A DNA stretch of 19,227 nucleotides. Origin: JANRKG01 sp033763635. Lineage in GTDB: Bacteria; Cyanobacteriota; Cyanobacteriia; GCF-001939115. This document shows, in pieces, positions 14,796 to 19,227 of the stretch. The notes below the pieces were generated by a model. It was given only the letters and a program-made list of their open reading frames with translations. It was not told the DNA's origin and did no database searches. Position 1 is the stretch's first letter. Each line of letters opens with the position of its first letter. The stretch is taken from positions 1 through 19,227 of the forward strand of contig JANRKG010000163.1 of the NCBI GenBank assembly GCA_033763635.1, given 5' to 3'. The translations under genes and the position numbers were made by a program.

Positions 14796-16721
14796 TTACC
14801 CATTCGCCCCAACTTGCACAGCCCTCTTCTGGCGAGCTTTCAACTCCAGGTAAACAAGCAGAGCATTAATATCGGCTGGATTGACCCCACCAATCCGAGC
14901 CGCTTGCCCGATCGTTAAAGGCCGGACCTTCGACAACTTTTCCCGCGCTTCTTTCGAAAGAGTTGCGATCGCATCGTAATCCATATCCGGCGCAAGCTTC
15001 CGATGCTCGTGACGGCTAATCTGGTCGATCTGATACTGTTGCCGTTGCAAATATCCAGCGTACTTAATATCAATCTCAGCCCCTTCCCATTCCGCCTGGA
15101 TCAAATTCGGATTGCCTAATCCATAGCGATTGAGGTCAACATAGTGGAATCCAGGACGACGTAACAGGTCTGCTAAACTTAAAGCACCCTTGATCGCTTG
15201 TTGCGTATCCGCCACAATCTGCTGTCCGATCGGCTCATGTTCCTTCACACGGGTTTCATGCAACCGTTCTTTCTCCGCTGTGATGTTGGCTTGCTTGCGC
15301 GTGAACAACTCCCATTGGCGATCGGCAATCAGCCCCACCTCACGCCCCAGAGGAGTCAACCGCTGATCCGCATTGTCCGATCGCAACAACAACCGATACT
15401 CCGATCGGGAGGTCAGCATTCGGTAAGGTTCCCGCAGATCCTTTGTACACAAGTCATCGATCAGTGTTCCAATATAACTTCCTTCACGGGGGAGAATGAT
15501 CATCTCCTGCCCTCGCACGTATCGGCTGGCATTGATTCCCGCCACAATCCCCTGAGCGGCTGCTTCCTCATACCCTGTGGTGCCATTGACCTGTCCAGCA
15601 CAGAATAACCCTTCGATCTTTTTGGTCATCAGGGTGGGATAACACTGGGTTGCTGGCAGGTAGTCATATTCAACGGCGTAGGCAGGGCGCAGCATGACGC
15701 AGTTTTCCAGACCGGGAAGCGATCGTAACATCCGGAGTTGTAGCGTCTCCGGTAGCCCTGTGGAAAAACCCTGGATATAGAGATCCGGAATATCTCGGCC
15801 TTCCGGCTCAATAAATATCTGGTGGCTGTCCTTATCCGCAAACCGCACAATCTTGTCTTCAATGCTAGGACAGTAGCGCGGACCCTTGGCATCAACCCAG
15901 CCTCCGTATACGGGCGAGAGGTGCAAGTTTTCCCGGATCAGTCGGTGGGTTTCCGGAGTGGTGCGGGTGAGGTAGCAATTCATCTGTTCCCGCTCAACCC
16001 ATGCCGTTGGGTCGAAGCTGAACCAACGGACCTCCGGATCGGGGGGTTGCACTTCGAGGTTGGTGTAGTCTACCGATCGCCGATCGACACGGGCTGGAGT
16101 TCCCGTCTTGAGCCGTCCTGTCTCAAATCCCAAACGATTCAGGGTTTCGGTCAAGCCCACCGCTGCGAACTCGCCAGCCCGACCCGCCGCCATCGACTTG
16201 TTCCCAACCCAGATGATTCCGCCCAGGAAAGTTCCTGTAGTCAGAATCACCGCCTTGCACTGAAATGCAACGCCAAAATAGGTCTGGATTCCGAGAATTT
16301 CCTCATTCGGCCCCAGCACCAGATCCGTCGCCATCCCTTCCCGGATAACCAGATTCTCCTGATTCTCCACAATGCCTTTCATGACGGCTGCGTATTCCCG
16401 CTTATCCGTCTGTGCCCGCAATGCCCACACTGCCGGACCCCGTGAGGAGTTGAGCACCCGCTTTTGCAAGTAGGTGCGATCGGCCATCTTCCCAATCTCA
16501 CCCCCCAGGGCATCCACTTCATGCACCAGTTGGGACTTTGCAGGCGCACCGACTGAGGGATTACAAGGTTGCCATGCGATTTTGTCCAGATTCAAGGTCA
16601 GCAGCAAGGTCCGGCACCCTAACCGAGCCGTTGCCAGAGCCGCTTCACAACCGGAATGTCCGGCCCCGACGACTACGACATCGAACGCATCTTGAAAGTC
16701 CACTGGGGATTGCACTGTCAT
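14796..16721 (-). CDS. mnmG: tRNA uridine-5-carboxymethylaminomethyl(34) synthesis enzyme MnmG
   Basis: MnmG (GidA) is the FAD-dependent partner of MnmE that modifies the wobble uridine of tRNAs reading two-codon sets. Seen: an N-terminal dinucleotide-binding motif VVVVGAGHSGCEAALA (about 15-30 from this start). Family signatures include PCNPSVGAPAKSQLVHEVDALGGEIGK (split here, from about 52), TGTFLGGIIWVGNKSMAAGRAGE, RLKTGTPAR, CPSIEDKIVRF, GQVNGTTGYEEAAAQG and the helical C-terminal region with GQAARIGGVNPADI. The 641-residue length is close to the usual 620-640. The start at 16721 (MTVQS) fits the family; an in-frame GTG at 16745 adds 8 residues. It lies 117 bp after hicB on the same strand and may have its own promoter in the gap. 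Confidence 0.96.
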   Translation of the reverse strand: MTVQSPVDFQDAFDVVVVGAGHSGCEAALATARLGCRTLLLTLNLDKIAWQPCNPSVGAPAKSQLVHEVDALGGEIGKMADRTYLQKRVLNSSRGPAVWALRAQTDKREYAAVMKGIVENQENLVIREGMATDLVLGPNEEILGIQTYFGVAFQCKAVILTTGTFLGGIIWVGNKSMAAGRAGEFAAVGLTETLNRLGFETGRLKTGTPARVDRRSVDYTNLEVQPPDPEVRWFSFDPTAWVEREQMNCYLTRTTPETHRLIRENLHLSPVYGGWVDAKGPRYCPSIEDKIVRFADKDSHQIFIEPEGRDIPDLYIQGFSTGLPETLQLRMLRSLPGLENCVMLRPAYAVEYDYLPATQCYPTLMTKKIEGLFCAGQVNGTTGYEEAAAQGIVAGINASRYVRGQEMIILPREGSYIGTLIDDLCTKDLREPYRMLTSRSEYRLLLRSDNADQRLTPLGREVGLIADRQWELFTRKQANITAEKERLHETRVKEHEPIGQQIVADTQQAIKGALSLADLLRRPGFHYVDLNRYGLGNPNLIQAEWEGAEIDIKYAGYLQRQQYQIDQISRHEHRKLAPDMDYDAIATLSKEAREKLSKVRPLTIGQAARIGGVNPADINALLVYLELKARQKRAVQVGANG

Positions 16722-16838
16722 TGTTGAGTCTGATAAACCAATCACATCCCTTATTCTAGCGGCTTCTCTGGATGGATCAGGTTTGTGGTTGCATCCCTCA
16801 AAGACATTCAGATATTGATAAAAACTGGTGTAAAACTT

Positions 16839-17054
16839 TTAAGCTGCGACTTCTACATAAGTCGATACTGTTGTGGCGTGGGGGACTTCAAGCCCTTCTA
16901 ATTGCAGTCCTTCCACATGGAACTCGATCGCTTCCCGCATATTCGATTCTAGTTCCTCAAGGGTTGCCCCTGTAGAAATACATCCTGGTAGGTCCGGGGA
17001 ATAAGCGGAGTAACCCGTATCTGTTTGCTCAATGACTACAAGGTATTTCATCAT
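16839..17054 (-). CDS. hicB: HicB-family antitoxin, short form
   Basis: A 71-residue protein with the HicB partial RNase H-like fold: MMKYLVVIEQTDTGYSAYSPDLPGC, then a helix TLEELESNMREAIEFHVEGL. It should bind and inhibit the HicA toxin encoded just upstream. The chain ends after EVPHATTVSTYVEVAA. It therefore lacks the C-terminal helix-turn-helix or ribbon-helix-helix domain that lets longer HicB proteins repress their own operon. The ATG overlaps the hicA stop codon by 4 bases, which implies coupled translation. Short HicB proteins of this form are common, so this is probably a complete gene and not a truncation. Toxin-first order is typical of hicAB. Confidence 0.88.
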   Translation of the reverse strand: MMKYLVVIEQTDTGYSAYSPDLPGCISTGATLEELESNMREAIEFHVEGLQLEGLEVPHATTVSTYVEVAA

Positions 17055-17251
17055 TTCAGCCCTGCTTGCTTCAGAATGCTATTCAGAGTACCTGGAGCTA
17101 AATCATCGCTCAGCTTTCCTGGGACTGTTACTAAACCTGCTTTTTCAGGATGTTTATACTGTCGATGACTCCCCTTGGTGCGTTCTAAATACCAGCCATC
17201 CTCTTGAATAAGCTCAATAACCTGTCCAACTTTCAGGGTATATCTAGACAC
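17051..17251 (-). CDS. hicA: HicA-family mRNA interferase toxin
   Basis: A 66-residue double-stranded-RNA-binding-fold toxin that cleaves mRNA when free of HicB. Seen: KVGQVIELIQEDGWYLERTKGSHRQYKHP, continuing to VTVPGKLSDDLAPGTLNSILKQAGLK (the full HicA domain). His29 in GSHRQY is the expected catalytic residue. I chose the GTG start at 17251 because a perfect GGAGG lies 6 bases upstream of it and the family begins at about this residue. The open frame runs up to 17311, but the extra 20 residues are not HicA-like. An interrupted inverted repeat overlaps the Shine-Dalgarno and may be an operator or an RNA hairpin. It is followed directly by hicB with a 4-base overlap. Confidence 0.88.
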   Translation of the reverse strand: MSRYTLKVGQVIELIQEDGWYLERTKGSHRQYKHPEKAGLVTVPGKLSDDLAPGTLNSILKQAGLK

Positions 17252-17257
17252 AAGTAA

Positions 17258-17262
17258 CCTCC
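17258..17262 (-). promoter_or_regulatory. Ribosome binding site that sets the hicA start
   Basis: On the minus strand these bases read GGAGG, a perfect anti-Shine-Dalgarno match, spaced 6 bases from the GTG at 17251. It decides in favour of the short 66-residue HicA over the longer open frame starting at 17311. Confidence 0.75.
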
Positions 17263-17293
17263 AGATCATCTGTACGCCTTCAAGCGTATCTGG
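17261..17293. repeat. Interrupted inverted repeat at the hicA start region
   Basis: Plus-strand reading: CCAGA, seven bases tcatctg, TACGC, six-base loop cttcaa, GCGTA, TCTGG. Without the seven-base interruption the arms are a perfect 10-bp inverted repeat (CCAGATACGC / GCGTATCTGG). It overlaps the hicA ribosome binding site, so it could be an operator or a translational hairpin. The function is inferred. Confidence 0.5.
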
Positions 17294-17349
17294 AAGCTTT
17301 AAAATAGTCAATATTTCCCGATTCTATTGCTCACTGTAATCAAGATATC

Positions 17350-17462
17350 ATGGGTAAATTGCGAAAGCAAGTAAAAAAGTAATTTACGTATATGTTGTTT
17401 TCTATGACCATGAGGTGCAGGTAAGAGGTTTAAGTACCTTATTAAGTTGGAAAAGGCTGTAA
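17350..17462 (+). other. Short reading frame with A AAA AAG slippery site
   Basis: An ATG at 17350 opens a 10-codon frame ending in TAA at 17380. The last codons form the heptamer A AAA AAG (17373-17379), the classical -1 slippery sequence. A -1 shift there joins a second frame that runs to TAA at 17460-17462, for a 37-residue product containing VYVVFYDHEVQVRGLSTLL. No Shine-Dalgarno or strong downstream stem was identified. I do not recognise the peptide. It may be a gene remnant with a frameshift, or chance. Confidence 0.2.
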
Positions 17463-17490
17463 ATATAATTTATCTACTGTTTGAGACACA

Positions 17491-17697
17491 TTACTCCTCC
17501 AACAGTTGTTTCAATTCCTTGATGTTGGAAGCGAATTTTAGTTCACCTCTTTGCTGCTCAAGTTGGGCCGCTCTGAAGTTGTCATATATCTCATCACGGT
17601 GTTCCTCTCGGAGATATTGTTGCAGCAACAGTTGAATTTCATGCTTTTCATCTGTAGAAAGGCTTTTAATCGCTTCAACGACATCACTAAAGATCAT
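17491..17697 (-). CDS. Small antitoxin-like protein, partner not seen
   Basis: A 68-residue acidic, strongly helical protein (IFSDVVEAIKSLSTDEKHEI near the start, LEQQRGELKFASNIKELKQL near the end). I do not recognise a named family. The pattern of a helix with a SLSTDEK turn, a charged middle and a GELKF..I.ELK ending resembles small cyanobacterial proteins encoded next to RelE/ParE-type toxins. No toxin frame is found on either side. The ATG at 17697 is preferred because GAGG lies about 11 bases upstream; an ATG at 17727 would add ten residues but has no ribosome binding site. It is on the same strand as hicAB, about 240 bp upstream of hicA. Antitoxin function is inference. Confidence 0.5.
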   Translation of the reverse strand: MIFSDVVEAIKSLSTDEKHEIQLLLQQYLREEHRDEIYDNFRAAQLEQQRGELKFASNIKELKQLLEE

Positions 17698-17823
17698 CAG
17701 TTGCAAAACCTCACTGTATTTATGCATTCAATCTAGCATGGGGCTTATTTCCCTCTCTGCAAAATCCCAACCTCCGATTAGGATAGGAAAAAGACTGCCC
17801 ACGCTCGTTTTGGCTCCTGCACC

Positions 17824-18978
17824 ATGACTACTCCGATCGCCGTTCTGCTGGTTGAAGATTCCCCCGTCGTGCTCACAATTCTCAAGCGGGTCCTAGAAGA
17901 TTCTCCAGATATTACTGTGGTGGGAACGGCTCGGAATGGACAGGAAGCCCTGGACCTTATTCCCCAATTGCAACCCAAAGTCATTTGTACCGACTACCAC
18001 ATGCCCCAGATGGATGGGTTAGAGTTCATTGAGCGGGTGATGGCGCAATTTCCCCGACCGATCCTGGTGATCAGTGCATCCGTCCATCCCCAGGAAGACA
18101 AAACTAACGTCTTCCGCCTCCTGAAGGCTGGGGCTGTTGATGTTTTTCCCAAACCCACAGCGATCGGCAATGCAGGGTACGATGCCCTGAAACAAGATCT
18201 GGTCAACAAAATCAAAATTCTTTCCGGCGTTACGGTCTTCACCCGCCACCCTTCCCAGCCCAACAATCGCTCGGCTCCCCGCATCTCCACTCCTATCCCC
18301 CCATCTCCTACCTCCCAGTCCTCTACTCCCAAATCAAGTCCCACTCCCCAATCTGGAACATCCCCTCTCCCACCCCTCGCACCTCGTTCCTTCGCTGGCA
18401 AAACCATTAAGGCGATCGTCGTCGGTACATCCACCGGAGGCCCCCAGGCTCTCTATTCCCTGCTGACCCAATTGCCTGCTACTCTGCCCGTTCCTGTCAT
18501 CTGCGTACAACATATTAGTGAAGGGTTTTTACAGGGTTTGGTGAATTGGTTAGCGGTTGAGTGTCGCCTTTCCGTCAAGATTGCTCAACCCGGAGAAATT
18601 CCTTTACCGGGAACGGTTTACTTTGCTCCCGAAGGGACTCATCTGGAGTTTTCTCCCCAAGGCCATTTCGTCTGTCAGAACACGTCTCCGGTCGATGGTC
18701 ATCGCCCTTCTGCCACTGCCCTTTTTAAGTCCGCCAGTAAAACCTACGGAGCTAACCTGATGGGGATTCTCCTAACTGGAATGGGGCGGGATGGGGCCGC
18801 AGGGATGCAGGATATTGCGCTGACGGGAGGAATTACGATCGCCCAGGATGAGCAGAGTTGTACTGTCTTTGGGATGCCGAAGGAGGCGATCGCCCTGGGA
18901 GCGGTTCGCTATGTCCTGGCAATTCAAGAAATTCCAGGGATGGTTGTCAAAATATTAAGCGGCAAAGAATGGACATAA
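17824..18978 (+). CDS. cheB: CheB protein-glutamate methylesterase/glutaminase
   Basis: A 384-residue phosphorylation-activated methylesterase that removes methyl groups from (and deamidates) chemoreceptor glutamates. Seen: a receiver domain (1-125) with acidic residues E11/D12 and phospho-acceptor Asp57 in CTDYHMPQMDG, plus Lys110 in FPKP. A long Pro/Ser/Thr-rich linker (about 142-188) follows, then the esterase domain (about 194-380) with Ser203 in GTSTGGPQAL, His230 in VQHI and Asp323 in GRDGAAGM, which matches the known Ser-His-Asp triad. No clear Shine-Dalgarno precedes the ATG. No cheR, cheA or receptor gene is in the window, so this is an isolated copy or the edge of a che cluster beyond the end. 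In cyanobacteria such proteins usually serve phototaxis or pilus-based motility. Confidence 0.93.
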   Translation: MTTPIAVLLVEDSPVVLTILKRVLEDSPDITVVGTARNGQEALDLIPQLQPKVICTDYHMPQMDGLEFIERVMAQFPRPILVISASVHPQEDKTNVFRLLKAGAVDVFPKPTAIGNAGYDALKQDLVNKIKILSGVTVFTRHPSQPNNRSAPRISTPIPPSPTSQSSTPKSSPTPQSGTSPLPPLAPRSFAGKTIKAIVVGTSTGGPQALYSLLTQLPATLPVPVICVQHISEGFLQGLVNWLAVECRLSVKIAQPGEIPLPGTVYFAPEGTHLEFSPQGHFVCQNTSPVDGHRPSATALFKSASKTYGANLMGILLTGMGRDGAAGMQDIALTGGITIAQDEQSCTVFGMPKEAIALGAVRYVLAIQEIPGMVVKILSGKEWT

Positions 18979-18979
18979 A

Positions 18980-19011
18980 AAGAGGCCCATGTGCATTGCT
19001 GCGGGCCTCTT
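18980..19011 (+). terminator. Terminator-like hairpin after cheB
   Basis: A perfect 9-bp stem AAGAGGCCC / GGGCCTCTT with a 14-base loop begins one base after the cheB stop codon. There is no U tract after it, as is common for cyanobacterial terminator-like structures. It may also act as an mRNA 3'-end stabiliser. Confidence 0.6.
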
Positions 19012-19227
19012 CACCACTCTTGATCAAAGATGTCAGGCTTATTATTCCCACATTTATTGCAGTTTCCTCTCCAGGGATGTAACGAAATGAACGCGAGCAA
19101 ACATACGTGTTTACACGAGTTTCCCAAAGGGAGGGTTTCGAGAATCCCGTAAAACAACGATCCCCTGCTAAGGGTTTTCTACGGAGAATGGGTTCAACTC
19201 TGATAAAGGTGTCCCACGATGTTGGCT
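19012..19227. other. Unassigned tail of the window
   Basis: No gene was recognised in this stretch. It holds a 12-bp palindrome CGTGTTTACACG at 19106-19117 and a GC-poor leader-like sequence. It may be the upstream region of a gene beyond the window. Confidence 0.4.

Noticed and set aside
15822..16445. 207-codon plus-strand frame antisense to mnmG
   Set aside because: Shadow of the conserved mnmG gene; no ribosome binding site or domain is visible.
17263..17311. Longer hicA open frame starting at 17311
   Set aside because: The first 20 residues are not HicA-like, and the GTG at 17251 has a perfect Shine-Dalgarno.
19075..19150. Start of a gene or a small RNA at the window end
   Set aside because: An ATG at 19087 gives only a short frame before a stop, and no known RNA core was recognised.

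Overview
The window looks like a piece of a cyanobacterial chromosome. The HIP1 core hexamer CGATCG and near-HIP1 octamers recur through almost every gene. One gene resembles the cyanobacterial/plastid Ycf29 (Rre1) response regulators. Heptamer tandem repeats of the kind common in filamentous cyanobacteria sit in two intergenic gaps. No rRNA, tRNA, CRISPR array, insertion sequence or phage gene was recognised. Most of the window is ordinary chromosomal gene content, with one small accessory patch (about 16.8-17.7 kb).

Layout. (1) 0-3 kb: a LOG/TIGR00725-like Rossmann protein (-) is divergent from a family 2 glycosyltransferase (+). These are followed by a NarL-type response regulator resembling Rre1/Ycf29 (+) and an unrecognised protein with lysine-rich ends (+). 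(2) 3.1-9.0 kb: a minus-strand run reads gcvH, gcvP, a four-helix membrane protein with pentapeptide repeats, then a membrane-anchored DPM1/GtrB-type glycosyltransferase. gcvP and the pentapeptide gene overlap by 4 bp and the last two genes are 13 bp apart, so co-transcription is likely. (3) 9.1-13.2 kb: a lipoprotein PQQ-type sugar dehydrogenase (+) converges on a large GAF-LOV-PAS-GGDEF-EAL cyclic-di-GMP protein (-). (4) 13.2-14.8 kb: a 743-base AT-rich intergenic region holds palindromes and a CRP-like operator, followed by a CpdA-like class III phosphodiesterase (+). (5) 14.8-17.3 kb: mnmG (-) lies downstream of a hicA-hicB toxin-antitoxin pair (-). (6) 17.3-19.2 kb: a small unrecognised minus-strand antitoxin-like gene, then cheB (+) with a terminator-like hairpin behind it.

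How the genes fit together. GcvP and GcvH are two of the proteins of the glycine cleavage system, which handles photorespiratory glycine; gcvT and lpd are not here. Several genes belong to second-messenger or phosphorelay signalling: Rre1-like, GGDEF-EAL, CpdA-like and CheB. The most interesting observations are these. The first PAS domain of the GGDEF-EAL protein has every LOV flavin-binding signature that I can see, but the photoactive cysteine is replaced by serine. A perfect GTGA-N6-TCAC palindrome lies in front of the putative cAMP phosphodiesterase gene. A membrane pentapeptide protein and a glycosyltransferase are translationally or transcriptionally coupled to glycine decarboxylase. 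The hicAB start region carries an interrupted inverted repeat, and a short upstream reading frame has a classical slippery heptamer. I found no clear multi-gene system that is certainly new.
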